From Bacilli bacterium (lineage in GTDB: Bacteria; Bacillota_I; Bacilli_A; RF39; UBA660), in contig JAFSAI010000004.1 in assembly GCA_017441065.1 (NCBI GenBank), positions 1 through 58,494 on the forward strand: 58,494 bases of DNA, given 5' to 3'. Below are positions 50,446-58,494 of the stretch, one piece after another; position 1 is the first letter of the stretch; the number at the start of each line of letters is the position of its first letter. The translations under genes and the position numbers were made by a program. A model generated the notes under the pieces. The model was given only the letters and a program-made list of their open reading frames with translations, had not been told where the DNA came from and made no database searches.

Positions 50446-51426
50446 ATGTCATTCATCGAGGTTAAAAACATAAATAAAACATTTAAGGTTCCTGAAAAAG
50501 AAAAAGGAAAATTAAGCGTTTTAAAAAGTTTCTTTAATAGAAAATATAAATATATTAAAGCAATAAATAATATCTCATTTTCTATTAAAAAGGGCGAAAT
50601 AGTAGGATATATTGGTCCGAATGGAGCAGGAAAATCTACTACTATAAAAATACTTTCAGGAATACTTGTTCCTGACTCAGGAAATGTTGTAATTGATAAA
50701 TTGGTACCATATAAAAATAGACGTGAATATGTATCTAATATTGGTGTAGTTTTTGGTCAAAGAAGTCAGTTATGGTGGGATATTCCTGCAATAGATTCAT
50801 TTAATTTACTTAAAGATATTTATAAAATTCCAGATGATAAATATAATAAGAATTTAAATGAACTAATTGAACTATTAAATTTGAAAGACATTATAAATAT
50901 TCCAGTTAGACAACTAAGCTTAGGAAGTAGAATGCGTTGTGAAATAGCAGCATCTTTACTTCATAGTCCTAAAATATTATTTTTAGATGAACCAACAATT
51001 GGTTTAGATGCTATTTCTAAAAAAATAGTTAGAGACTTTATAAAAAAATTAAATAAGAAAAATAAAGTAACAGTTATATTAACTACACATGATATGGCTG
51101 ATATAGAAGCTTTGGCAAAAAGAATAATTTTAATTGGTAAAGGAGAAGTTTTATATGACGGAACACTTTCTAATTTACAAAAAAATTATGACTATTTAAG
51201 AAAAATAAAAGTAAAAACTAAGGATAAAATTAAAATAAAAAGAAATTATATAGTAGATGAGAAAAATACAAAAGATGGAATAGAATTTACAATTGATATT
51301 AGAAAAGTAGAAATAAGTGATTTTATTAAGTTATTATCTTCTAAAATATCTATTATAGACATCGATATTGATAGTGGTAATATTGATGATTTAATAGTTA
51401 GATTATATGAGGAGTATAAAATATGA
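50446..51426 (+). CDS. ABC transporter ATP-binding protein
   Basis: 326 aa from the ATG at 50446 (AAGGAG 8 nt upstream). Walker A GPNGAGKST, a Q-loop region VVFGQRSQLWWD, signature LSLGSRMRCEIAASLL, Walker B ILFLDEPTIGLD and H-loop TTHD. A C-terminal extension (about 230-326) is typical of the DrrA/natA-like exporters with ABC2_membrane_6 permeases. It overlaps the permease gene by 4 bp. Confidence 0.93.
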   Translation: MSFIEVKNINKTFKVPEKEKGKLSVLKSFFNRKYKYIKAINNISFSIKKGEIVGYIGPNGAGKSTTIKILSGILVPDSGNVVIDKLVPYKNRREYVSNIGVVFGQRSQLWWDIPAIDSFNLLKDIYKIPDDKYNKNLNELIELLNLKDIINIPVRQLSLGSRMRCEIAASLLHSPKILFLDEPTIGLDAISKKIVRDFIKKLNKKNKVTVILTTHDMADIEALAKRIILIGKGEVLYDGTLSNLQKNYDYLRKIKVKTKDKIKIKRNYIVDEKNTKDGIEFTIDIRKVEISDFIKLLSSKISIIDIDIDSGNIDDLIVRLYEEYKI

Positions 51427-52226
51427 AATCCTATTTATCTTATTTTAAATTAAAGTTTACAATAGGATTACAATACAGAGCTGCAGCTTTAGCAGGAATA
51501 TCTACTCAGATATTTTTTGGATTAGTATATATTTTAGTTTATGTAGCTTTCTATGAATCTGATGCTACAAGTATACCAATGCCACTTAATGAATTAGTAA
51601 GCTTTCTATGGTTAAACCAAGCGTTTTTTGCATTAGTATATTTGTGGTATAAAGATAAGGACATTATTAATTTAATTAAAACAGGTAATATTGCTTATGA
51701 ATTATGTAGACCGCAGGATGTTTATATGATGTGGGCATCTAAAATATTTGGTGAAAGGTTGTCTAATGCAACATTAAGATTTTTACCAGTAATAATTATA
51801 GCTATGCTTTTACCAGCACCTTTTAATTTAGATTTATCTATAACTTTGCCTAGATTTATTATATTTATTATATCGTTTATACTATCATCTTTATTAATGA
51901 CATTTTTAGTGCTTTTATATCATATTATTTGTTTATTTACACTAGATGAAAAAGGAATAGTAAATATATTTATGGTAGTTTCTGATATATTATCTGGATT
52001 AGTATTACCGATTCCGTTTTTTCCGACTTTTTTTCAAAATATAGCTAACATATTACCATTTAGATATATAAGTGATTTTCCATTTAGATTATATGTTGGT
52101 AATATCCCGTTAAAAGAAGGTGTTATTGGAATAGTAGTGCAAATTATTTGGATGATTATATTAATAATTATTGGGCAAATTTTAATGAAAAAAGCTTTGA
52201 ATAAAGCAGTTATTCAAGGAGGTTAA
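51423..52226 (+). CDS. ABC-2 type permease subunit 1
   Basis: 267 aa with about six membrane helices. It starts MKSYLSYFKLKFTIGLQYRAAALAGISTQIFFGLVY, as in ABC2_membrane_6 proteins. The LCRPQDVYMMWASKIFGE-like segment is the coupling region. ATGA overlap with the ATPase gene. It forms a heterodimeric channel with the next protein. The substrate is unknown. Confidence 0.88.
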   Translation: MKSYLSYFKLKFTIGLQYRAAALAGISTQIFFGLVYILVYVAFYESDATSIPMPLNELVSFLWLNQAFFALVYLWYKDKDIINLIKTGNIAYELCRPQDVYMMWASKIFGERLSNATLRFLPVIIIAMLLPAPFNLDLSITLPRFIIFIISFILSSLLMTFLVLLYHIICLFTLDEKGIVNIFMVVSDILSGLVLPIPFFPTFFQNIANILPFRYISDFPFRLYVGNIPLKEGVIGIVVQIIWMIILIIIGQILMKKALNKAVIQGG

Positions 52227-52227
52227 T

Positions 52228-53004
52228 ATGAATCTTTATTTAAAATATTTTAAAATTCATTTAAAGAGTGAAATGCAATATAAGATGTCATTTATATTAT
52301 CGTTTGTATCTCAATTCTTTGTGTTCTTTGGTTATTACTTTACAATAATTTGTTTATTTGATAAATTTTCTAATTTAAAAGGATTTTCTCTTTATGAAGT
52401 ATTACTTACATTTGGGATTATTCAATTTGGCTTTGCTTTTTGTGAATCATTTTTTAGAGGAATTGATCAGTTTGATAGACTAATAGTTGATGGTGGTTTT
52501 GATAGACTTTTATTGAGACCACAAAATATATTACTTCAAGTATTTGGTCAAGAAATAAGTTTTGTAAAATTATCTAGACTATTTCAATCGATAATAGTAC
52601 TTATTATTGCTATTATAAATATTGATGTGGTTTGGGATATAAAAAAAGTTATAACTTTAATTTGCATGTTAATTAGTTCAGTTCTAATATTTTTATCAAT
52701 ATTTATTTTAGCAGCATCATATTGTTTTATTACAATAAAAGGATTAGAAGTTAGAAATGTATTTACTGATGGTGGTAAACATATGGCTCAATATCCAATT
52801 GGTATATTTAAAAAAGGTTTTGTATTTTTCTTTACTTATATAATCCCATTTGGTTTTGTAAATTATTATCCGTTGTTGTATTTAATTGATAAAGTAAACA
52901 ATGATTTATATATGATATCGCCACTTATTACTATTCTTTATTTAATTCCTTGTATTTTTATCTTTTATAAAGGTGTTAAAAAATATTCTAGTGTTGGTTC
53001 TTAA
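52228..53004 (+). CDS. ABC-2 type permease subunit 2
   Basis: 258 aa with about six membrane helices, 1 bp after subunit 1, ribosome site AGGAGG. It is paralogous in layout (YLKYFKIHLKSEMQYKMSFILSFVSQFF; GFDRLLLRPQNILLQVFGQE) and ends PLLYLIDKV then FYKGVKKYSSVGS. The three-gene operon is an exporter of the daunorubicin/ABC-2 class. Confidence 0.88.
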   Translation: MNLYLKYFKIHLKSEMQYKMSFILSFVSQFFVFFGYYFTIICLFDKFSNLKGFSLYEVLLTFGIIQFGFAFCESFFRGIDQFDRLIVDGGFDRLLLRPQNILLQVFGQEISFVKLSRLFQSIIVLIIAIINIDVVWDIKKVITLICMLISSVLIFLSIFILAASYCFITIKGLEVRNVFTDGGKHMAQYPIGIFKKGFVFFFTYIIPFGFVNYYPLLYLIDKVNNDLYMISPLITILYLIPCIFIFYKGVKKYSSVGS

Positions 53005-53037
53005 AATATATTGTTTAAAACAATATATTTTTTTTGT
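53003..53037 (+). terminator. Terminator of the ABC operon
   Basis: AATATATTGTTT and AAACAATATATT arms with a T-run. Confidence 0.85.
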
Positions 53038-53092
53038 ATTTTGTTTTATAATTAACGTATTAGAAGAATTAGAAATATGGAGTTGATTAAGT

Positions 53093-53602
53093 TTGGATAT
53101 GACTTTTCTTATTGCTCAGTTAATTGGTGCGGTAGCATTTATTATATTAATTTTTAGTTTCCAGCAAGATGATGCAAAAAAATTATTTAGATATCAAATT
53201 GCTTCAAGTTTACTCTTTTCAATACAGTATCTTTTATTGAACGCTATGTCAGGATTCTTTATAAATATAGTGGGTTTATTTAGAAATTATGTATTTAGTA
53301 AATGTGATAAAAAAGTACCATTTATTTGGATATTTATAGTTATATTTATAATGTTATTAATTATTCTAGTTTCTTTTGATGGACTTCATAGTATTTTGCC
53401 AATTATTGCTGGTATTATTTATACAATTGCATTAGGTTATAAAAACTTAAAGTTTATTAGAATAGCAGAAATAATATCATGTATATTATTTATAATATAT
53501 AATATTTATGTATATGCCTTTGTGGGAATTGTATCGTCGATAATAGAATTAGCATTTGGTTTAATTGCAGTTTATAGATTTGATATAAAAAGAGATAAAT
53601 AA
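53093..53602 (+). CDS. YgjV-family inner membrane protein
   Basis: 169 aa from a TTG (GGAG 11 nt upstream). The next in-frame ATG is at 53099. Five or six hydrophobic segments cover nearly the whole chain. The family start is visible (LIAQLIGAVAFIILIFSFQQDDAKKLFRYQ), followed by NAMSGFFINIVGLFRNYVF. Function unknown. Confidence 0.8.
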   Translation: MDMTFLIAQLIGAVAFIILIFSFQQDDAKKLFRYQIASSLLFSIQYLLLNAMSGFFINIVGLFRNYVFSKCDKKVPFIWIFIVIFIMLLIILVSFDGLHSILPIIAGIIYTIALGYKNLKFIRIAEIISCILFIIYNIYVYAFVGIVSSIIELAFGLIAVYRFDIKRDK

Positions 53603-53636
53603 ACAATAAAAAACATATTATTTAGTGGTGAATAAT

Positions 53637-55538
53637 ATGTTTTTTAATGACATACATACAAGAATTCGTTTTGTAATTTTAGTAGTAATAATTATTCTAT
53701 TATTAGTTATTGGGAAAGTTTTTTATATACAAGTTATTTCTTATAATAAATTATCAAATATTACTGAAGATTTATGGAGTAGAAAAATGACTATAAATGC
53801 TCCGAGAGGAGATATTGTTGATCGAAATGGAAATGTACTTGCTACTAGTGTTGTTACTACAACTATATATGTTGTACCAAATCAAATAGTAGATAAGAAA
53901 AAAGTTTCAGAAGAAATAGCAAAAATTCTAGAATGTGATTATGATGATGTTTATAAATATGTATCTAAAAATAGTAGTATGGAAATTATTAGAAAAGGAA
54001 TGGATTTAAGTAGTGAAGTTGCTGATAAAATAGATAAATTAGGATTTGATGGAGTATATTTAGTTGTAGATTCCAAAAGATATTATCCCTATGGAGAAAA
54101 GTTATCCCATATTATTGGTTTTGTAGGTAGTGATAATCAAGGATTATCTGGATTAGAACTTACATACAATGAGTATTTAACAGGTATTAATGGTGAACTT
54201 AAATATTATAGTGATGGTAAAGGTAATAAATTAGAAATACCTGATAGTTATGTTGCTCCGACTAAAGGTATGACTTTAGAATTAACATTAGATTTAGAGA
54301 TGATTGAAGCAGTAGATAATGAACTTTCTAATGCAATGGATAAATATAATAGTGATGGTGCGATTGCAATTGCTATGAATCCTGATACTGGAGAAATACT
54401 TGCAATGGGTAGTAAACCTAGTTTTGATCCCACTAATTATCAAGATTATAGTGAAGAAGTAATTAATAGAAACTTGCCAATATGGATGACTTTTGAACCT
54501 GGGTCAACATTTAAAATAATTACTCTAGCAAGTAGTATAGAAGAAAAAACTGTTGATTTGTTTAATGATAGTTTTACAGATAGTGGAGCAGTAACTATAG
54601 ATGGTTCTACACTTCATTGTTGGAAACATGGTGGTCATGGAACACAAACATTTTTAGAAGTTGTTGAAAATTCATGCAACCCTGGTTTTGTTTCTTTAGG
54701 AAATAAACTAGGTGTTGATAAATTGATGGGATATATTAGAAATTTTGGTTTTGGTAGTAAAACGGGAATTGACTTAAATGGAGAAGGTAATGGGATTTTA
54801 TTTAAAAATGAGAATATGGGTCCAGTAGAACTTGCTACTACTGCCTTTGGTCAAGGAATAAGCGTTACACCAATACAACAAATAACTGCAGTATCTGCTG
54901 CTATAAATGGTGGCTTTTTAAATACACCATATGTAGTATCTTCGATAATTGATCCTAGTAGTGAATCCATTATTTATGAAAATAAAAAAGTTACTAAAAG
55001 ACAGGTTATAAGTGAAGAAACTTCAGCAACAGTAAGATATGCTTTAGAAAGTGTAGTTGCTAATGGAACTGGAAGAAATGCTTATATTGAAAATTATCGT
55101 GTAGGTGGAAAAACTGGAACTGCCCAAAAAGTATCTGATGGAAAATATTTAGTTGGTAATTATATTTTATCTTTTATAGGCTTTTTGCCAGCAGATAATC
55201 CAGAAATTGTAGTTTATGTAGCTGTTGATAATCCTAAAGGAGTAACTCAATATGGTGGTACTGTATCAGCTCCTATTGCCAGAAGTATTATGATGAGTGC
55301 TATTGAAGTGTTAAACATTCCTGAAAAAGACGGTGGAATGTTAAAAGAATATGTTTATACAGATACTAAATATTTAATACTACCTAATGTAGTTGGTATG
55401 AACAAAGAAAATGCAACAAAAGCATTAAAAGATTTTAAAGTTAAATATAGTGGGAATGGTGATAAAGTTGTTTATATGTCTCCAAAAGCAAATAGTTTTC
55501 AAAGTGTTGATACAACTATAACATTAATGTTAAATTGA
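53637..55538 (+). CDS. Penicillin-binding protein (FtsI/SpoVD type) with one PASTA domain
   Basis: 633 aa from the ATG at 53637 (GGTGAA upstream). One membrane helix (about 10-30), dimerisation domain with NAPRGDIVDRNGNVLATS, transpeptidase with FEPGSTFKIITLASS (SxxK), ENSCNPGFV (SxN) and GGKTGTAQKV (KTG), then one C-terminal PASTA domain (ILPNVVGMNKENATKALKDF). It is a second class B enzyme besides 46499. It has more in common with SpoVD/PBP2b than with PBP2x. mraY and ftsW follow, so it belongs to the division cluster. Confidence 0.93.
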   Translation: MFFNDIHTRIRFVILVVIIILLLVIGKVFYIQVISYNKLSNITEDLWSRKMTINAPRGDIVDRNGNVLATSVVTTTIYVVPNQIVDKKKVSEEIAKILECDYDDVYKYVSKNSSMEIIRKGMDLSSEVADKIDKLGFDGVYLVVDSKRYYPYGEKLSHIIGFVGSDNQGLSGLELTYNEYLTGINGELKYYSDGKGNKLEIPDSYVAPTKGMTLELTLDLEMIEAVDNELSNAMDKYNSDGAIAIAMNPDTGEILAMGSKPSFDPTNYQDYSEEVINRNLPIWMTFEPGSTFKIITLASSIEEKTVDLFNDSFTDSGAVTIDGSTLHCWKHGGHGTQTFLEVVENSCNPGFVSLGNKLGVDKLMGYIRNFGFGSKTGIDLNGEGNGILFKNENMGPVELATTAFGQGISVTPIQQITAVSAAINGGFLNTPYVVSSIIDPSSESIIYENKKVTKRQVISEETSATVRYALESVVANGTGRNAYIENYRVGGKTGTAQKVSDGKYLVGNYILSFIGFLPADNPEIVVYVAVDNPKGVTQYGGTVSAPIARSIMMSAIEVLNIPEKDGGMLKEYVYTDTKYLILPNVVGMNKENATKALKDFKVKYSGNGDKVVYMSPKANSFQSVDTTITLMLN

Positions 55539-55619
55539 TGTAAATTTGTGTAAAATAGTTTTTAGCAAATATAAAAAGGTTTATTTAGTAGTGTATAATT
55601 AAAGAGAGGTGGATTATTC

Positions 55620-56612
55620 ATGTTAATTCTTGCAAAAGCTGCAATGGGAATGATGTTAGGATTTATTTTAGCAATAGCTAGTGGACTTATTTTTATTCCA
55701 TTACTAAAAAAATTGCATTTTGGCCAAATGGTTAGTAGAGAAATAAATGCAAGACATTTAGAAAAAGAAGGAACCCCAACTATGGGTGGAATTATATTTA
55801 TATTTCCGGTTATACTATCTTTAATTCTTTTATATTTTAATGGAAGTATAGAAATTAGCTATAATTTAATAATATTGATTTTCGTTTTTTTAGCATATGC
55901 AATTTTAGGTGGCGTAGATGACTTTTTAAAAATAAAATTTAAGAACAATGCTGGTATAAGCATAGTAACTAAGTTTTTATGTCAAATGATAATTGCTTTA
56001 GTTTTTTTCTATTTATTTATGCGTAGTGGTGGTTCATCAACTTTAAAATTTACAGCGCTTAACATTGTTATTCCACTAGGATGGATGTTTGGTATATTTA
56101 TTTTATTCTTACTAGTTGGTACTACTAATGCAGTTAATATTACTGATGGTTTAGATGGTCTTGCAGGTGGTCTTTCAGCAATAGCATTTCTAGCTTATGG
56201 GATAATTTCTTGGAATTGTGGCTGGCTAGAAGGTTATCAAGAAATAGCAATATTTTGCTTTTTGATAGTTGGAGCACTTTTAGGTTTCTTAGTATTTAAT
56301 TCACATCCAGCAAGAGTTTTTATGGGCGATTTAGGCTCTTTATCTTTAGGCGCTGCCTTAGCTACTATTGCAATACTTACTCGTCATGAATTATCTTTAG
56401 CAATTATTGGTGGAGTATTTGTAATTGAAACAATTAGTAGTTTTATTCAAATAATTGGTATTAGAAAATTTAATAAAAAGATATTTTTAAAAGCACCACT
56501 TCATCATCACTTTGAAGAATTAAAATGGCGTGAAAGTGATATTGTAAAATTGTTTTATGTAGTAGGCCTTTTACTTGCAATGGCTGCTATTACATATGGA
56601 GTTTGGTTATAA
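55620..56612 (+). CDS. mraY: Phospho-N-acetylmuramoyl-pentapeptide transferase
   Basis: 330 aa, about ten membrane helices. Signature blocks: KEGTPTMGGIIF, GGVDDFLKI (catalytic Asp pair), TTNAVNITDGLDGLAGG, FNSHPARVFMGDLGSLSLG and APLHHHFEELKW. It makes lipid I on the inner face of the membrane. Promoter TATAAT at about 55597, ribosome site AGAGGTGG. Confidence 0.97.
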   Translation: MLILAKAAMGMMLGFILAIASGLIFIPLLKKLHFGQMVSREINARHLEKEGTPTMGGIIFIFPVILSLILLYFNGSIEISYNLIILIFVFLAYAILGGVDDFLKIKFKNNAGISIVTKFLCQMIIALVFFYLFMRSGGSSTLKFTALNIVIPLGWMFGIFILFLLVGTTNAVNITDGLDGLAGGLSAIAFLAYGIISWNCGWLEGYQEIAIFCFLIVGALLGFLVFNSHPARVFMGDLGSLSLGAALATIAILTRHELSLAIIGGVFVIETISSFIQIIGIRKFNKKIFLKAPLHHHFEELKWRESDIVKLFYVVGLLLAMAAITYGVWL

Positions 56613-56639
56613 TTTCAAAAAATAAAAGGGGGTAATTTT

Positions 56640-57722
56640 TTGAAAAAAGGTTTTGATAAACCTCTATTTGTAGCTGTAATATTGATTGCTATTTTTGGAT
56701 TAGTAATGATATATTCAGCTTCTTTTGTTTGGGCAAATTATAAATTTGATGATCCTTATAAATTTGTTAAGATGCAAGGCATATTTTTAGTAGTTGGTAT
56801 TATATTAATGATTGTACTTTCTAAAATTGATTATCATATTTATTATAAATATGCCAATATTATTTTATTAATTTGTGCTATTCTTCTTATATTAGTTTTA
56901 ATTCCAGGGATAGGTACTGTTAGAAATGGATCCCGCAGTTGGTTTGGTATTGGTTCTTTAGGGATACAGCCATCAGAATTTGCAAAAATTGGTTTAATCA
57001 TTTACGTTTCTAAATATTTAACAAATAATAATAAAGAAATGAAGAGTATTATACATGGAGTTCTTCCTATTTTAGGTGTTATTGGCCTGTTTTTTGTTCT
57101 AATAATGTTAGAACCAGACTTTGGTACTGCAATGGTTATTGTTTTAACTTTAGTAGTATTAATATTTATAAGTGGTGTTAAAATTTCTTTCTTTGTTAAA
57201 ATAGGTTTGGTTGGATTACTAGGTATTGCCGGTATTATTATAGCAGCTCCTTATAGAATGAAAAGAATAGTAAGTTTTTTAAATCCTTGGAGCGATCCCT
57301 TAGGTAGTGGATACCAGATTTTGCAAAGCTTATATGCTATTGGTCCAGGAGGACTTTTAGGTCAAGGATTTTTGAAATCTAGGCAAAAGTATTTCTATTT
57401 ACCAGAGCCTCAAACTGATTTTATTTTTTCTATAATTAGTGAAGAGTTAGGTTTTTTAGGAGTACTAATTGTAACGATTTCATTTATGTTTATTTTTTAT
57501 CGGGGGATGCTTACTTCTTTAAAAAGTAAAGATTTATTTGGAAAGTATTTAGCTTTTGGTCTTTCTTTTGGTTTAATTATTCAAGCTTCCCTAAATTTAA
57601 TGGTAGTAGTAGGACTTATTCCAGTCACCGGTGTAACATTACCTTTTCTATCTTATGGAGGTTCATCTTTATTAGTTAGTTTAGCAAGCATTGGCATTAT
57701 TTTAAATGTTTCAAGAAATTAA
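56640..57722 (+). CDS. ftsW: FtsW/RodA/SpoVE-family glycosyltransferase
   Basis: 360 aa from a TTG with GGGGGT upstream. Ten membrane helices. SEDS signatures: GSRSWFGIGSLGIQPSEFAKIGLI, MLEPDFGTAMV, GSGYQILQSLYAIGPGGLLGQG, PEPQTDFIFSIISEELGF and GVTLPFLSYGGSSLLVSLASIG. It polymerises lipid II at the septum together with a class B PBP. The location 27 bp after mraY supports FtsW over RodA. murD, murG and ftsQ are not in this window. Confidence 0.92.
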   Translation: MKKGFDKPLFVAVILIAIFGLVMIYSASFVWANYKFDDPYKFVKMQGIFLVVGIILMIVLSKIDYHIYYKYANIILLICAILLILVLIPGIGTVRNGSRSWFGIGSLGIQPSEFAKIGLIIYVSKYLTNNNKEMKSIIHGVLPILGVIGLFFVLIMLEPDFGTAMVIVLTLVVLIFISGVKISFFVKIGLVGLLGIAGIIIAAPYRMKRIVSFLNPWSDPLGSGYQILQSLYAIGPGGLLGQGFLKSRQKYFYLPEPQTDFIFSIISEELGFLGVLIVTISFMFIFYRGMLTSLKSKDLFGKYLAFGLSFGLIIQASLNLMVVVGLIPVTGVTLPFLSYGGSSLLVSLASIGIILNVSRN

Positions 57723-57751
57723 AATTATCAATAAATTTGATAATTTTTTTG
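57722..57751 (+). terminator. Terminator of the ftsW transcript
   Basis: AATTATCAA and TTGATAATT arms with a 5-nt loop and seven T. Confidence 0.85.
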
Positions 57752-57755
57752 TTTG

Positions 57756-57800
57756 AAAAAAGGAATTCAAAGAAAAAAGTTTAATATATAAAGTGAAAGG
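57756..57800 (+). promoter_or_regulatory. Shared accessory-gene upstream block (second ORF6N copy)
   Basis: AAAAAAGGAATT, 25 nt with GAAAAAAGTTTAATATATAAA, then GTGAAAGG. It is nearly identical to the block before 24311. Confidence 0.75.
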
Positions 57801-57809
57801 AGAAAAAAT

Positions 57810-58494
57810 ATGAACGAATTAGTAGATAGTAAAATAGAAAATATGATATATGAAATAAGAGGTAAACAAGTAATGTTAGATAGTGATTTAGCTAGATTAT
57901 ATGGTTGTAAAAATGGAACAAAATCTATTAATCTAGCAGTAAAAAGACATATTAGGAGATTTCCTGAAAGATTTATGTTTCAACTCACAATGTTGGAAGT
58001 TCAAGAAATATTCCCAAGGTTTCAAACTGAAACCTTGAAAAGAGGAGAAAACATTAAATATTTACCATATGCATTTACAGAACAAGGTGTAGCAATGTTA
58101 GCAACAGTGTTAAAAACAGAATTAGCAGAAGAAGTGAGTATTAAAATAATGGATGCATTTGTAGCAATGAGACATTATATAGGAAATAATATAATAACTC
58201 AAAAACATATAAATGACATGGTAATAAGACATGATAATGAAATTAAAATATTACAAGATACATTTAATGGTTTTAAGCCCCAAAATAATCATATCTTTTA
58301 CGAAGGACAAATATATGATGCATATTCACTTCTTTTGGATATATTAGAAAGCTGTAAAGAAAGTATAGTAATAATAGATAATTATGCAGATAAAAAATTA
58401 TTAGATTTATTATCAAAAACAAATAAGAAAATAAAGATATATAGTAAGAATATGGACAAAGAATTAATAAGTAAATATAGTAGTCAATATAGCA
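57810..58494 (+). CDS. ORF6N-domain protein with C-terminal PLD-like domain, cut by the window edge
   Basis: 228 residues are visible with no stop before the right edge. The ORF6N part (NELVDSKIENMIYEIRGKQVMLDSDLARLYGCKNGTKSINLAVKRH, then YLPYAFTEQGVAMLATVLK) is close to the gene at 24311, and the first 90 bp of the two genes are nearly identical. They then diverge between the YxxxxRxNxAVxR and FxLT blocks. The C-terminal part (IDNYADKKLLDLLSKTNKKIKIYSK) is the start of the same PLD-like domain. The frame is intact through the palindrome here. Likely a phage-type regulator. The two copies can recombine. Confidence 0.88.
   Translation, partial: MNELVDSKIENMIYEIRGKQVMLDSDLARLYGCKNGTKSINLAVKRHIRRFPERFMFQLTMLEVQEIFPRFQTETLKRGENIKYLPYAFTEQGVAMLATVLKTELAEEVSIKIMDAFVAMRHYIGNNIITQKHINDMVIRHDNEIKILQDTFNGFKPQNNHIFYEGQIYDAYSLLLDILESCKESIVIIDNYADKKLLDLLSKTNKKIKIYSKNMDKELISKYSSQYS
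58015..58037. repeat. Intragenic palindrome in the second ORF6N gene
   Basis: Perfect 10-bp arms (CAAGGTTTCA and its complement) with an AAC loop, at the protein position that matches the palindrome of the first ORF6N gene but with unrelated sequence. Confidence 0.92.

Overview
The window is AT-rich DNA, by eye well under 35% GC, using the standard code: TGG is Trp and TGA stops genes, for example at 16470-16472. It comes from a walled, low-GC bacterium. A division and cell-wall cluster (mraZ, rsmH, an ftsL-like gene, two PASTA penicillin-binding proteins, mraY, ftsW), a SpoIIP-like amidase, a LAS carboxypeptidase and an LPXTG-like surface protein all point to a Firmicutes/Bacilli relative. 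An uncultured gut lineage related to the RF39 or Erysipelotrichales groups is my inference, not something shown directly.

Layout. 1-1.4 kb holds the first member of a surface-protein family. 1.5-5.5 kb is housekeeping (rpsO, pnp, slipin, RluA-type synthase). 5.5-11.9 kb is a minus-strand block of envelope genes (HELEH zincin-like protein, VanY-type peptidase, Cys-rich repeat protein, coiled-coil membrane protein, two-HTH regulator). 12.0-18.3 kb is a diversity-generating retroelement (DGR). 18.3-35.9 kb is mostly housekeeping (tmcAL, miaA, rpsT, spoIIP-like, PfkB kinase, Smr, two tRNAs, dCMP deaminase, deacetylase, yceD-rpmF). Into it are set a second DGR target, a YhcG-type nuclease, an ORF6N gene and a KilA-N gene. 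36.0-44.1 kb is a tandem array of four more surface paralogs. 44.2-57.7 kb is the dcw region, interrupted by a probable type I toxin-antitoxin module, an LPXTG-like protein and an ABC transporter. A second ORF6N gene runs off the right end.

The DGR has a GTG-start reverse transcriptase with the SQ and YMDD signatures, a four-helix Avd-like protein, a MutS-domain-I-like protein and two template repeats (TRs), each in its own promoter-terminator unit. Variable repeat VR1 (14463-14563) matches TR2 (15724-15824) without gaps over 101 bp. All 14 differences are at template adenines. TR1 has no matching VR here, and VR2 (22509-22615) fits neither TR, so the system must reach beyond this window. The two TR transcripts share a 3' fold supported by several compensatory base-pair changes.

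The second, less expected pattern links genes of different families: a YhcG/DUF1016 nuclease, two ORF6N proteins and a KilA-N protein. Each contains one short perfect inverted repeat inside its coding sequence (arms of 8 to 15 bp, loops of 3 or 6 nt). Each is preceded by nearly the same roughly 50-bp upstream block (an A-run, GGAAAT or GGAATT, about 25 nt, then GTGAAAGG). A CdiA-C-like nuclease gene lying between the two TRs carries the first half of the same block. This looks like a dispersed regulon of phage-type accessory genes with palindromic insertions at one point of each protein.
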